Part shown: positions 15,936 to 24,051 of the stretch, piece after piece
Position numbering within the stretch: position 1 is the stretch's first letter
Layout: every line of letters begins with the position of its first letter
Position numbers and translations under genes: made by a program
DNA from: Nocardioides sp.
GTDB lineage: Bacteria > Actinomycetota > Actinomycetes > Propionibacteriales > Nocardioidaceae
Direction of reading: 5' to 3'
DNA: 64,000 bases
Assembly: GCF_014360585.1 (NCBI RefSeq)
Contig: NZ_JACIXG010000007.1
Coordinates: 53,716 to 117,715, forward strand
The notes under the pieces: model-generated
The model's database searches: none
What the model was told of the DNA's origin: nothing
The model's input: the letters and a program-made list of their open reading frames with translations, nothing else

Positions 15936-15943
15936 TCTACGGT

Positions 15944-15963
15944 TGTATACATGCGAGTAAACA
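15944..15963. promoter_or_regulatory. TetR operator candidate 2
   Basis: TGTATAC-N6-GTAAACA, second copy, 28 bp (under three helical turns) from the first. Spacing suggests two dimers bound side by side over the divergent promoters. Confidence 0.7.
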
Positions 15964-16017
15964 TACGTCGAGATGCCCATCTTTACCGCACCAGCGGCAC
16001 CGCGGTCCTCGCGGGTG

Positions 16018-16752
16018 ATGACGATGCGTGAGACCGATGCGCGAATCGAGGCCCGCGGGCTGACCAAGCACTACGGAGGGATCGCGGCGGTCGACGACGT
16101 GAGCTTCACCGTCGAGCCCGGATCGGTGACCGGATTCCTCGGACCCAACGGCGCCGGCAAGACCACCACCCTGCGGATGATCCTCGGCCTGGTTCGACCA
16201 GACCGCGGCCGAGCAACCATCGGCGGGACCGCGTACGCCGATCTGGCGGCCCCTCTCGAGATCGTCGGTGCGGCCCTGGACTCCACCGGATTCCATCCCG
16301 GGCGAGCCGGTCTCGACCACCTTCGGATCTACGCCGCGGCGGCTGCTCTGCCCTCCTCGCGCGCCACCACAGTGCTGGACGCGGTCGGGCTCGGCGACGT
16401 CGGCAGTCGAAAGGTCGGCGGCTACTCGCTCGGCATGCGGCAACGCCTCGCCTTGGCCACGGCTCTCCTCGGCGATCCCTCCGTACTGGTCCTTGATGAG
16501 CCGGCGAATGGCCTCGACCCCGAAGGCATCCTCTGGTTGCGCCGGTTCCTCAAGGAGTACGCCGACACCGGACGCAGCGTGCTCGTCTCCAGCCATGTCC
16601 TGACCGAGATGCAGCAACTGGTCGACCGCGCCGTCATCCTCCATCGCGGCCGCCTGATCCGACAGGCAACACTCGTGGACCTCGCCGCCGAGCACGGTGA
16701 TCTCGAGACCGCCTTCTTCAACCTCACCACCGACCAGGAGACCCGGCCATGA
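16018..16752 (+). CDS. ABC exporter ATP-binding protein
   Basis: 244 residues from ATG 16018; ATG 15973 or 16024 are alternatives and none has a strong ribosome site. Complete nucleotide-binding domain: Walker A GPNGAGKTT, Q-loop region, signature YSLGMRQRLALATALL, Walker B VLVLDEPANGLDPEG, and switch His in SSHVLTE. The short length and LTKHYGGIAAVDDVSF opening are those of drug or peptide exporters of the DrrA/NatA type. It pairs with the membrane protein whose ATG overlaps this stop as ATGA. Confidence 0.9.
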   Translation: MTMRETDARIEARGLTKHYGGIAAVDDVSFTVEPGSVTGFLGPNGAGKTTTLRMILGLVRPDRGRATIGGTAYADLAAPLEIVGAALDSTGFHPGRAGLDHLRIYAAAAALPSSRATTVLDAVGLGDVGSRKVGGYSLGMRQRLALATALLGDPSVLVLDEPANGLDPEGILWLRRFLKEYADTGRSVLVSSHVLTEMQQLVDRAVILHRGRLIRQATLVDLAAEHGDLETAFFNLTTDQETRP

Positions 16753-17513
16753 GGCCACTGATCACCTCCGAGATCCGCAAGCTGTTCTCCACCAAGCTCT
16801 GGCTCTGGCTGCTCCTGGCCTCGATGGCGCTGACCGCACTCTATGCGGCCCTGCTGATCGGGTTCAGCGACGATCCAGACACCCTGACCGCGCCCCTGGA
16901 CAGCGCCGCCGGCCAACAGACCCTCTTCGCTGTTGCATCGGGTGGTGCCAACACCCTCGTCGCGGTCCTGGCAGCGATCGGAATCACCGGAGAGTTCCGC
17001 CATCGAACCGCGACCTCGACCTTCCTCGCGACGCCTCGCCGCTGGAAGGTGGTCGCTGCCAAGCTGGCGGTCTACACCGCGACGGGTGCCGCATACGCGG
17101 TCGTATGCCTATTGGTCGTCGCCTCGATCGCCGGCCCGTGGCTGAACCTCAAGGGCATCGACCTGACACTCCTTGGCAACGGACTGCCGGCCACGTATGC
17201 AGGTGTCGTCGCCGACGTGACGATCTTTGCGGTGCTGGGCGTCGGCCTCGGAGCCCTCGTACGCAATCAGGTCGGCGCCGTCGTCGGTCTTCTCGTCTAC
17301 CGATTCGTGGCCGAACCCATCGTCACCGCAGTCCCGGCGCTGACCGACTGGACCGCCTACCTCCCCGGATCCGCATCCGCCGCGCTCACCCAGGTCTCGC
17401 TCAGCACCCAGGATTACCTCGCCCCGTGGGCTGGGGGCCTTGTGCTCGCGGGCTACGGGTTAGTTCTCGCCGTCCTCGGAGCCCGCGTCTCCATGAGCCG
17501 AGACATCACCTGA
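16749..17513 (+). CDS. ABC-2 type exporter membrane subunit
   Basis: 254 residues with about six membrane segments (first at 18-40, LWLWLLLASMALTALYAAL; others near 60-80, 102-128, 150-172, 176-190 and 225-245). ITSEIRKLFSTKLWLWLLL is the usual opening of actinobacterial ABC-2 permeases that pair with a TetR-controlled ATPase. Together they form a homodimeric or heterotetrameric exporter; the substrate is unknown but probably toxic, given the divergent repressor. Confidence 0.88.
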   Translation: MRPLITSEIRKLFSTKLWLWLLLASMALTALYAALLIGFSDDPDTLTAPLDSAAGQQTLFAVASGGANTLVAVLAAIGITGEFRHRTATSTFLATPRRWKVVAAKLAVYTATGAAYAVVCLLVVASIAGPWLNLKGIDLTLLGNGLPATYAGVVADVTIFAVLGVGLGALVRNQVGAVVGLLVYRFVAEPIVTAVPALTDWTAYLPGSASAALTQVSLSTQDYLAPWAGGLVLAGYGLVLAVLGARVSMSRDIT

Positions 17514-17544
17514 CGCGGATCGCCGCATGGTCGCTTGCGTCTTC

Positions 17545-17561
17545 TCACCCGACTCGGGTGA
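17545..17561. promoter_or_regulatory. Perfect inverted repeat between exporter and DUF1254 gene
   Basis: TCACCCGA-C-TCGGGTGA, 8-bp arms around one base. As RNA it gives a 7-bp hairpin with a 3-base loop and no U-tract; as DNA it could be an operator for the downstream gene. I cannot decide between the two. Confidence 0.4.
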
Positions 17562-17596
17562 TCCAGCATGGTGATGGTCGGGATGAGATCGGTGGC

Positions 17597-18538
17597 ATGC
17601 CCCGCCAGATGGTGAACGTCGACAACTTCGTCCGCGCCGAGACCGACCGCATGTTCGCTGCCCTTCAACAGCAGAACGGCGGCATCAATGTCCTGAACCA
17701 TTTCCGGGAGCCGTCTCCGCTCGACCAGCAGCCCGTCATCCGGCAGAACCGGGACACCCTCTACTCCAGTGCGGTGGTGAACATCTCCGGCGTTGCTGCG
17801 CTGACGCTCCCGGACGGCCGCGGGCGTTACCTGTCGGTGATGATCGTCAACGAGGACCATCACATCAACCGCATCTTCCACGAGCCCGGCACCTACGAGC
17901 TCACCGTCGCCGAGTTCGACACCGACTACGTTCTGGTCGCGGCCCGGATCCTGGTGGATCCGTCCAGCAGCGCTGACGTGGCAGAGGCCAACGCACTTCA
18001 GGACCAGATCCAGCTCAAGGCCGGTTCCGCTGATGAGTTCGTCTTGCCCGACTACGACAAGGCGTCGCTCGACACCACCCATGAAGCCTTGTTGACGCTC
18101 TCGCGTGGCCTACCTCGCTACGACCGGGCTTTCGGCAGCAAGGATGAGGTCGATCCGGTCCGACACCTGATCGGCACCGCCTCGGGCTGGGGCGGACTGC
18201 CTGAGCACGAGGCCTTCTATCTCAACGTCGAACCCCGACTCCCGGTCGGAAGCTACGAGCTACGAGTACCCGACGTGCCGGTGGACGCGTTCTGGTCCAT
18301 CTCGGTCTACAACGCAGCCGGCTATTTCGACCAGGTAGGGGACGCAGACGTGAGCCTCAACAGCGTCACGGCACATCGAGACGGCGACGGCTCCATCACT
18401 ATCCGGTTCGGCGCCGAAGCAGGCCCCAACACCCTCGGCATCATGGACGGCTGGAACTACATGGTGCGTCTCTACCGGCCGCGAGCCGAGGTTCTCGACG
18501 GATCCTGGACGTTCCCGTCCCTCGGGTCGGATGGTTGA
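17597..18538 (+). CDS. DUF1254/DUF1214 domain protein
   Basis: 313 residues from ATG 17597. DUF1254-type N-terminus (about 5-110, NFVRAETDRMFAALQQQNGG, RQNRDTLYSSAVVNISG, GRGRYLSVMIVNEDHHINR) and a DUF1214-type beta-rich C-terminus (about 210-305, PVDAFWSISVYNAAGYF, DGSITIRFGAEAGPNTLGIM, and NYMVRLYRPRAEVLDGSWTF). No signal peptide, unlike many family members, so a cytoplasmic form. The family is widespread with no settled function; some members are linked to lipid or aromatic metabolism. It stands alone between the exporter and a TetR gene. Confidence 0.82.
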   Translation: MPRQMVNVDNFVRAETDRMFAALQQQNGGINVLNHFREPSPLDQQPVIRQNRDTLYSSAVVNISGVAALTLPDGRGRYLSVMIVNEDHHINRIFHEPGTYELTVAEFDTDYVLVAARILVDPSSSADVAEANALQDQIQLKAGSADEFVLPDYDKASLDTTHEALLTLSRGLPRYDRAFGSKDEVDPVRHLIGTASGWGGLPEHEAFYLNVEPRLPVGSYELRVPDVPVDAFWSISVYNAAGYFDQVGDADVSLNSVTAHRDGDGSITIRFGAEAGPNTLGIMDGWNYMVRLYRPRAEVLDGSWTFPSLGSDG

Positions 18539-18597
18539 TCGCGAGCGCCCCGCGCGGTGCTCTCGCGCGCTGCGGATCCTGGCCCGATTGGCTGGCG

Positions 18598-18633
18598 TGG
18601 ACGAATCAGTCCGATTGGTCTAAAATCAGACCG
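18598..18633 (+). promoter_or_regulatory. Promoter and overlapping operator of the second TetR gene
   Basis: TGGACG - 17 bp - TAAAAT, with the GTG start six bases past the -10 box, so the mRNA should be leaderless. The inverted repeat GGTCT-N6-AGACC (18617-18632) covers the -10 box and ends at the start codon, a good position for autorepression. Confidence 0.65.
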
Positions 18634-19277
18634 TGCGTTCTGAAACGTCCGGTCCCCGCATCCCGGCGCAGCCTCGCGAGGGTTCGGGCTCTTTCATCGA
18701 GACGGCACGGCGTCGGCAGCTGATCGAGGCAGCTGTCGAGACGGTGAACGAGATCGGGTACCACCGTGCGTCCCTGGCGGAGATCGCTGGTCGGGCGCAG
18801 ATCGCCAAGAGCGCGGTCGTGTACTACTTCGCCTCCAAGGACGGGCTGCTGCTCGAACTCGTGCAGACGGTGTTCGGCGCTCTCGGTGGGCGCCTCCTGG
18901 AGGCAATCGACGGGGTCGACGGACCTGCTGCGCGCCTGCGGGCCTATGCGGAGGCCTACCTCGCGTACGTCGATGCCGAGCGCCACGCGATCTCCGCGGC
19001 GGTGGAGATCGTCGTCTCGCACCGAACCTCCGACGGGACCCCGCTCTACCTCGTCGAGAACGACGAAGACACTGCCCTGTTGCGGAGCATCCTGCGCGCC
19101 GGCATGGAGGACGGCACGTTCACCTCGATGCCTCTAGACGTCGCGACCGGGCTTGCCGAGAGTGTGGTGGACCGCGCCATCACCCTCGTGCAGCGCAACC
19201 CCCATGTCGACCTCAGCGAGCTGCGCGCGCACGTGGTGCCCTTCCTGTTCCGAGGTCTGGGGGCCGAGGATGCGTGA
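18633..19277 (+). CDS. TetR-family regulator
   Basis: 214 residues from GTG 18633. HTH RRRQLIEAAVETVNEIGYHR, then LAEIAGRAQIAKSAVVYYFA, followed by a helical ligand domain. It precedes the CPBP protease gene by 87 bp on the same strand and may control it. The effector is unknown. Autoregulation is supported by the palindrome on its -10 box. Confidence 0.9.
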   Translation: MRSETSGPRIPAQPREGSGSFIETARRRQLIEAAVETVNEIGYHRASLAEIAGRAQIAKSAVVYYFASKDGLLLELVQTVFGALGGRLLEAIDGVDGPAARLRAYAEAYLAYVDAERHAISAAVEIVVSHRTSDGTPLYLVENDEDTALLRSILRAGMEDGTFTSMPLDVATGLAESVVDRAITLVQRNPHVDLSELRAHVVPFLFRGLGAEDA

Positions 19278-19356
19278 TCCGGTACGCGGTTCGGCTACGA
19301 CGCCGGTGTGAATCTACGAGAAGGCGGCCGCTCACGCCGCCGCACAGCGCTATAGG

Positions 19357-19425
19357 AGAGCAACATGACGATCTCGCCCCCACGAGCACCTCGTCGACTG
19401 GCCTCGGCCGCGTGGCGGAGCGTGG
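19357..19425 (+). repeat. 69-bp repeat shared with 9695-9762
   Basis: Covers the ribosome site, ATG and first 61 bases of the CPBP gene. Here the natural reading frame of the gene runs through it (MTISPPRAPRRLASAAWRSV). Confidence 0.9.
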
Positions 19426-20201
19426 TTGCTGCTCTGCCGCTTGGCGTGGGCCTGGCCGTTGTGTCGGTTCTGCTGCCTGCCACCCGCGGCCCTTCCGACC
19501 CGACGACGTTGGCGATCCGGATCGCCACAGGCGTCGTGATCAGCGCTCTCACACTTGCCGTGATCGCTGTACTGGTCGGCTATGTCGACCGCAAGCGGAT
19601 GAGCGACGTGGGGCTCACGAGCATCCGAAAGGGATGGCGGCTCGCCGTATGGGGTGGCATCGTCTGGACCGTCCCGGCTGCGGCGATGTTCGGCGTGCTC
19701 GCCCTCCTCGGCGCCCCGCTCGCCGTCACTGTTTCGGCATCGGAAATGGTGCGTACGGTCATCCTTCTCCTCCTCGCGGTGCTGATCACTGAAGCTCTTC
19801 CCGAGGAAGCCGTCTTTCGCGGCTACATCACGAGCGCACTCGGAGCGGTGGCCAGCGGCTGGTGGGTCATCGTGATCCAAGCGCTGATGTTCACCCTGTT
19901 TGCAGGGCTCCTGCGACAGAACTGGAACCCGGCTGACCTATCCCTCTTTCTCACGATGGGGATCGTCTTCGGCTACCTGCGCATGATCACCGGCTCGGTG
20001 TGGATCTCCATCGGATTCCACACCGCCTTCCAGACCGGAGCCCAGCTCGTCCTGACTCACGACGCCATCGAATTCGCCGGTGGCACCGGTATGGCCATGC
20101 TCGCCCTCGGCATCATCCCCTTCTCCGTGGCCGCGTTCCTTGTCGGCAGCACCGGCATCCCGCGCATCATCCACCCGGTCACCGCAGCGGAGGCGGACTA
20201 G
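19365..20201 (+). CDS. CPBP-family intramembrane metalloprotease
   Basis: 278 residues with about eight membrane segments. CPBP (Abi/Rce1) motif 1 is EALPEEAVFRGYITS, with the Glu-Glu pair and Arg, and motif 2 is the membrane His of GSVWISIGFHTAFQTGAQL; both are needed for catalysis, so the enzyme looks competent. GGAGAG lies upstream of ATG 19365. Members process CAAX-like proteins, bacteriocins or act in immunity. Its 3' end overlaps the converging sigma factor gene by 23 bp. No bacteriocin gene is adjacent, so a housekeeping or stress role is as likely as immunity. Confidence 0.85.
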   Translation: MTISPPRAPRRLASAAWRSVVAALPLGVGLAVVSVLLPATRGPSDPTTLAIRIATGVVISALTLAVIAVLVGYVDRKRMSDVGLTSIRKGWRLAVWGGIVWTVPAAAMFGVLALLGAPLAVTVSASEMVRTVILLLLAVLITEALPEEAVFRGYITSALGAVASGWWVIVIQALMFTLFAGLLRQNWNPADLSLFLTMGIVFGYLRMITGSVWISIGFHTAFQTGAQLVLTHDAIEFAGGTGMAMLALGIIPFSVAAFLVGSTGIPRIIHPVTAAEAD

Positions 20202-21114
20202 GCCTGCCGGGCGCTGCTCGTCGGCTCACGGCAGTCTCGCGCTGCACGTGCGACAGCTTCTCGGGGTTGCGTACGGAGTAGAGGCCGGTGACGAGACCTT
20301 CGTCGATCCGCACCGCCACCACCATGTCGAGGACGCCGTCGAGCCGCAGGAAGAGGCCGGGGGAGCCGTTGATCTGCGCTGGCTCGACGGACAGCTCGGC
20401 ACCGACGGTGTCGAGGAGGAGAGCGAACAGGTTGGCCACCTTGTCGGCCCCGACGATGGGCCGTGGCATGGCTTGCTTGATTCCGCCCCCGTCGCTCAGG
20501 GCCACGACGCCGGGCGCGAGGATGTCGACCAGACCCTGTAGATCGCCTGTCTGGATCGCGCGCTGGAAGGCCTCGAACACCGCCAGGGTCTCGGCGCGGG
20601 CGACGGCCTCGCGCGGCCGTCGCGCGGCGACATGCGACCGCGCCCGGTGTGCGATCTGGCGGACAGCGGGCGACGTCTTGTCGACGGCCTCGGCGATCTC
20701 GTCGTAGCCGAGGTCGAACACCTCGCGGAGCACGAACACCGCCCGCTCGGTCGGACCCAACGTCTCCAGCACGAGCAGCATCGCCATCGACAGGCTGTCG
20801 GCGAGCTCGATGTCCTCGGCCACGTCCGGCGCGGTCAGCAGCGGTTCGGGCAGCCAAGGGCCCACGTAGGACTCCTTGCGGCGGCCGAGCGTACGCAGCC
20901 GGGTGAGTGCCTGGCGCGTGGTGATCTTGACGAGGTAGGCCCGCTGGTCTCGCACCGTGTCGAGATCGACGCCTGCCCACCGTAGCCAGGTCTCCTGGAG
21001 GACGTCTTCGGCGTCAGCGGCCATGCCGAGCATCTCGTAGGCAACCGTGAAGAGCAGATTGCGGTGGGTGAGGAATGCCTCGGTGGCGGGGTCCGGCTCG
21101 CCTCGATGGCTCAT
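20179..21114 (-). CDS. sigJ: ECF41-group (SigJ-like) sigma factor
   Basis: 311 residues from ATG 21114, with AGGAG at the usual distance. Sigma region 2 (LLFTVAYEMLGMAADAEDVL, QETWLRWAGVD), region 4 (LGPTERAVFVLREVFDLGYD, TSPAVRQIAHRARSHVAARR) and the fused SnoaL/NTF2-like domain. The ECF41 linker motif reads DGGGI where DGGGK is usual, and the C-terminal motif reads NPEKL (NPDKL in most). In ECF41 the fused domain replaces an anti-sigma factor. A perfect ECF41 promoter precedes it, so it is autoregulated; the divergent DoxX-like gene has a near-match. Confidence 0.9.
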   Translation of the reverse strand: MSHRGEPDPATEAFLTHRNLLFTVAYEMLGMAADAEDVLQETWLRWAGVDLDTVRDQRAYLVKITTRQALTRLRTLGRRKESYVGPWLPEPLLTAPDVAEDIELADSLSMAMLLVLETLGPTERAVFVLREVFDLGYDEIAEAVDKTSPAVRQIAHRARSHVAARRPREAVARAETLAVFEAFQRAIQTGDLQGLVDILAPGVVALSDGGGIKQAMPRPIVGADKVANLFALLLDTVGAELSVEPAQINGSPGLFLRLDGVLDMVVAVRIDEGLVTGLYSVRNPEKLSHVQRETAVSRRAAPGRPSPPPLR

Positions 21115-21152
21115 GGTGGCTCCTGACGTCTCGTATCTCGTGGCGACCACAA

Positions 21153-21179
21153 GACGCCAGGAATCGCCGCGTTGTGACA
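21153..21179 (-). promoter_or_regulatory. ECF41 promoter of the sigma gene
   Basis: On the minus strand TGTCACA - 16 bp - CGTC, exactly the ECF41 consensus, about 40 bp upstream of the sigma gene start. Confidence 0.85.
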
Positions 21180-21251
21180 TCGCGGCGGCAAGAAAGCGGA
21201 CCCGAAACCATACTGCGCCGCTGGGCCATGGCGCGTGCCTCGGAAGTGAGG

Positions 21252-21278
21252 TGTCACAGGATCGAGGTCACCGGCATC
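21252..21278 (+). promoter_or_regulatory. ECF41 promoter of the DoxX-like gene
   Basis: TGTCACA - 16 bp - CATC, one base from the ECF41 consensus, 80 bp upstream of the DoxX-like gene. It makes that gene the probable target of the sigma factor. Confidence 0.7.
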
Positions 21279-21358
21279 TCTTGTTCGACCGGGTGCCCTG
21301 ATGGGCCCGTCCGGTTTCGAGTACGTCATCGCTCACCGACTACAAGGAGATACTCCTC

Positions 21359-21748
21359 ATGAACCTGGCTCTTTGGATCGTTGCCGGAGTGCTTGCCGCT
21401 GCCTACCTGTTCTCCGGCGGCGGCAAGCTGCTTCTCACCAAGGAGAAGATCATCTCCATGTCGGCGAGCGCCGGATGGGCAGAAGACTTCAGCGCGGGAA
21501 GCATCAAGACCATCGGAGCCCTCGAGGTCCTGGCTGCCGTGGGCCTGGTGCTGCCCGCCGCGCTCGACATCGCGCCGGTCCTCGTGCCGCTCGCAGCGCT
21601 TGGCCTGATGATGATCATGGCCGGCGCGGCGCTCACACGCATCCGGCGTCACGAGCTCAAGTACATGGCGGCGGACCTGGTCTATCTCGCCCTCGCCACC
21701 TTCGTGGCGTGGGGCCGGCTCATTGGCCCCGAGTCCTTCGTACGCTGA
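21359..21748 (+). CDS. DoxX-like membrane protein, likely ECF41 target
   Basis: 129 residues with four membrane segments: LALWIVAGVLAAAYLFSGGG, IGALEVLAAVGLVLPAALDI, VPLAALGLMMIMAGAALT, and MAADLVYLALATFVAWGRL. GGKLL after helix 1 is the DoxX-family signature. AAGGAGAT precedes the ATG. DoxX-like proteins are common neighbours of ECF41 sigma factors and are linked to redox or quinone stress. Convergent with the next small gene. Confidence 0.85.
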   Translation: MNLALWIVAGVLAAAYLFSGGGKLLLTKEKIISMSASAGWAEDFSAGSIKTIGALEVLAAVGLVLPAALDIAPVLVPLAALGLMMIMAGAALTRIRRHELKYMAADLVYLALATFVAWGRLIGPESFVR

Positions 21749-21770
21749 CTGGCGGCGCGGTGCGTGGACG

Positions 21771-22157
21771 TCATCGCCCTGGCCCGTGTGGGCGGCCCGT
21801 TTCGCGACGATGCGAACCGTGAGCAGCCGTGGAGGGGGTGTCGGATCGGTGGCGAGGGTCGTCGCCAGGCGACCTCATGCCACCCGGCTCGCCGCCGGTC
21901 GGCGTGCTCGGCGCCTCGTGATGGTGCCGGTAGGTCCTGGCGAGGTCGCAGATCATGAACGCGACCAGTGCGCCGCCCCACACCGCGAGGCCGACCCAGG
22001 CGAAGACCTCGCCGATCGTGATGGCCTGTGCCTCGGCCGATGCCAGCAGTTGAGTGTGCTCGGGCCGGGACGCTTCGGTGCTGCTCGCCTCGGCGTCGGT
22101 GAGTGGTGGTGGGGACGACGCCCCGAGAACCGATCGATCCCACAGGGTCGTAGACAT
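21771..22157 (-). CDS. Small single-pass membrane protein, unknown
   Basis: 128 residues from ATG 22157, with GGAGG upstream. The N-terminal 50 residues are Ser/Pro/Glu-rich, one membrane helix spans about 52-75 (IGEVFAWVGLAVWGGALVAF), and a basic His-rich stretch follows (DLARTYRHHHEAP), then a disordered tail. No family recognised. It is divergent from the HMA/PLP operon across a 470-bp gap. The His cluster at the cytoplasmic face could bind metal, but this is speculation. Confidence 0.55.
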   Translation of the reverse strand: MSTTLWDRSVLGASSPPPLTDAEASSTEASRPEHTQLLASAEAQAITIGEVFAWVGLAVWGGALVAFMICDLARTYRHHHEAPSTPTGGEPGGMRSPGDDPRHRSDTPSTAAHGSHRRETGRPHGPGR

Positions 22158-22625
22158 TTCTGCACCTCCATCGGATGGTCCGACGAAGGTCTTCCTCAGC
22201 GGGCGCTCCACGGGCCGGGCGGGAGGCCGTGATGACGACACGTGGCGATGGAGGTACTCCCCTTCAAGAACATGTTAACTCGGGCCGACTCAACTTCGAC
22301 AGAGTTTCGATGCATCATTGGGTTCGCAGATGGTTACCGGCGATCCACTCGATGAAGCAGTCAGGGTGACTACTACCAGCCGCGTGGCCGGAAAGCGACA
22401 CCACGATGAGTCGTCGGGTGCCGCGGCCCCGGCAACAGTCCGGGGTCGCGGTCTGGTAGCAGGCCGAGAACCGGGTTCCGCTCGGTCCCGAAGGCAGTGG
22501 GGTGGGGATCGACGGCGCCGGAGACGGCGACTGAGCACCGGTCGATCGGGCGCAAACCGACCTCACGGCGTCCGGTTCGGTGATATTTTCGAACGACCAG
22601 CGAAGTCCTACTGAAGGGCAGTCTC
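22158..22625. other. Long divergent control region upstream of the HMA/PLP operon
   Basis: 468 bp with no supported gene. The stretch 22262-22330 is AT-richer (AAGAACATGTTAACTC) and 22580-22592 has GATATTTTCGAA, a possible -10 region 30-40 bases before the HMA gene. No CsoR-type GC palindrome was found, so the regulator is unknown. Confidence 0.45.
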
Positions 22626-22844
22626 ATGTCGGTTCAGTTCGAAGTGCGCATCGATGGAATGACCTGCAACCGCTGCGTCGAGACCGTGACGAGCGCTCTC
22701 GGTGACCTGGACGGCGTCCAGGGCGTCGAGGTCGATCTGAACCCGGGAGCCGTGTCGAGCGCCCGTGTCACCGCCGACGAACCGGTCGAACCGAGGGTGC
22801 TCAGGTCCACGCTCGCCAAGGCCGGCTTCACGATCGCCCGGTAG
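22626..22844 (+). CDS. HMA-domain metallochaperone (CopZ-like)
   Basis: 72 residues, a single ferredoxin-like HMA fold with the metal site GMTCNRC (C14, C17) after the first strand FEVRIDG and a closing strand GFTIA. CopZ-type chaperones carry Cu(I) to P-type ATPases or regulators. No copper ATPase is adjacent here; instead it leads an operon of three PLP enzymes, so it may deliver metal to, or receive it from, their product. AAGGGCAG precedes the ATG. Confidence 0.85.
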   Translation: MSVQFEVRIDGMTCNRCVETVTSALGDLDGVQGVEVDLNPGAVSSARVTADEPVEPRVLRSTLAKAGFTIAR

Positions 22845-22863
22845 ACCCGAGTAGCAGTCGGCC

Positions 22864-24048
22864 GTGCCCGACCTCGGCTCCCGCCGACTCTTCCCTGCAC
22901 TCACCGCCGAACCTGAACTCTCCTACCTCGACGCTGCCTCCGGCACACCCTGCCCGGAACCGGTCATCGCTCGGCTCAGCGCCGAGCTGCGGGGGCCGGC
23001 AGCCAACCCCGGCCGGGGCGGGCACCCGTGGGCCCGGGACGCATTGCGCCGCGTCGAGGAGTCCCGCGCCGCCGTCGCCGGATTTCTCGGCGCGGCTTAC
23101 CCGGACGAGGTGGCCTTCACCCGTGGCGCCACCGGCGCGATGGCGTTCATCGCGGACCGGTGGGGGCCGAGTGTGCTCGCGAACGGGGGAGAGATCCTCT
23201 ACTGTCCCGGCGACCACCTCTCGACGGTCCGGCCCTGGCTCCGGCTCGCCGAACGGATGCGAGACCAGGGCGTCCGAGCGGTCCCGTACCGGCGTGACCG
23301 CCTGGGACGCATCGACCCCGACGACTTCGCTCGCGCCGCGAGCGACCGCACCGCGGTCGTCGTCGCCACCGACGTGCACAATCTCCACGGCACCTGGACC
23401 GACCTCGATGCGCTGGCGATCCCGCCGAGCGCGACGGTCTGCCTCGACTGCTCCCAAAGCGCCGGCCGGCGGCCCCTGCGCCTGGCCGATTCCAGGGCCG
23501 AGCTCGCCGTCGTCTCGGGCCACAAGATGTTCGGCCCTCCCGGCACGGGCACGGCCTACGTACGCCGGGGTCAGCATCATCGGATCGCTGTCGACCGGGC
23601 CGCCGCGCGGAGCGGACCGGCCCGGCACGTCTCCCAGCTCACCGACGCGGCCGAGGAAGGGAGCCTCGACGGGGTCGGTGCGGTGGGGCTCGCGAGCGCC
23701 GCCGCGTTCATCGACGCCATCGGCCTCGACCACCTCGGAGACCACCTCACCCGGCTGGTCACGCGGTTCGCGGACGGCGCCGCACAGCTCGTCGGCTTGA
23801 CCCTGCTCGGGCCGCCCGTCGACAACGACCGAATGCACAGCGGCATCCTCGCCTTCGCGCTCGACGGTCACGTCGGCGCCGACGTCGCCTTCGTGCTCGA
23901 GCGCCGCGGTGTGTACGTACGGGCGGGCGACCACTGCCTGGAGGGACCCCGGGAGGACGCGGTCCGGGTGAGCTTCCACGTCTACAACGACGAGACCGAT
24001 GTCGACCGACTCCTGCAGGGCCTCGCCGCCGCTGCCGAAAGGAACTGA
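22864..24048 (+). CDS. SufS-like class V aminotransferase (putative cysteine desulfurase)
   Basis: 394 residues. PLP-binding Lys in VVSGHKMFGPPGTGTAYV, the His and Asp of ATDVHNLHGT and CLDCSQSAGRRPL, and a C-terminal YVRAGDHCLEGPREDAVRVS that corresponds to the catalytic-Cys loop of SufS (AGHHC in the family). A Cys in that place supports persulfide formation from cysteine, but related enzymes act as selenocysteine lyases or epimerases. No SufE/SufU partner is adjacent; the fused rhodanese three genes downstream is a candidate sulfur acceptor. GTG start without a strong ribosome site, 19 bp after the HMA gene. Confidence 0.8.
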   Translation: MPDLGSRRLFPALTAEPELSYLDAASGTPCPEPVIARLSAELRGPAANPGRGGHPWARDALRRVEESRAAVAGFLGAAYPDEVAFTRGATGAMAFIADRWGPSVLANGGEILYCPGDHLSTVRPWLRLAERMRDQGVRAVPYRRDRLGRIDPDDFARAASDRTAVVVATDVHNLHGTWTDLDALAIPPSATVCLDCSQSAGRRPLRLADSRAELAVVSGHKMFGPPGTGTAYVRRGQHHRIAVDRAAARSGPARHVSQLTDAAEEGSLDGVGAVGLASAAAFIDAIGLDHLGDHLTRLVTRFADGAAQLVGLTLLGPPVDNDRMHSGILAFALDGHVGADVAFVLERRGVYVRAGDHCLEGPREDAVRVSFHVYNDETDVDRLLQGLAAAAERN

Positions 24049-24051
24049 AAC

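Noticed and set aside
22158..22625. CsoR operator for the HMA/PLP operon
   Set aside because: No GC palindrome of the CsoR type was seen, and no csoR gene is in the window.
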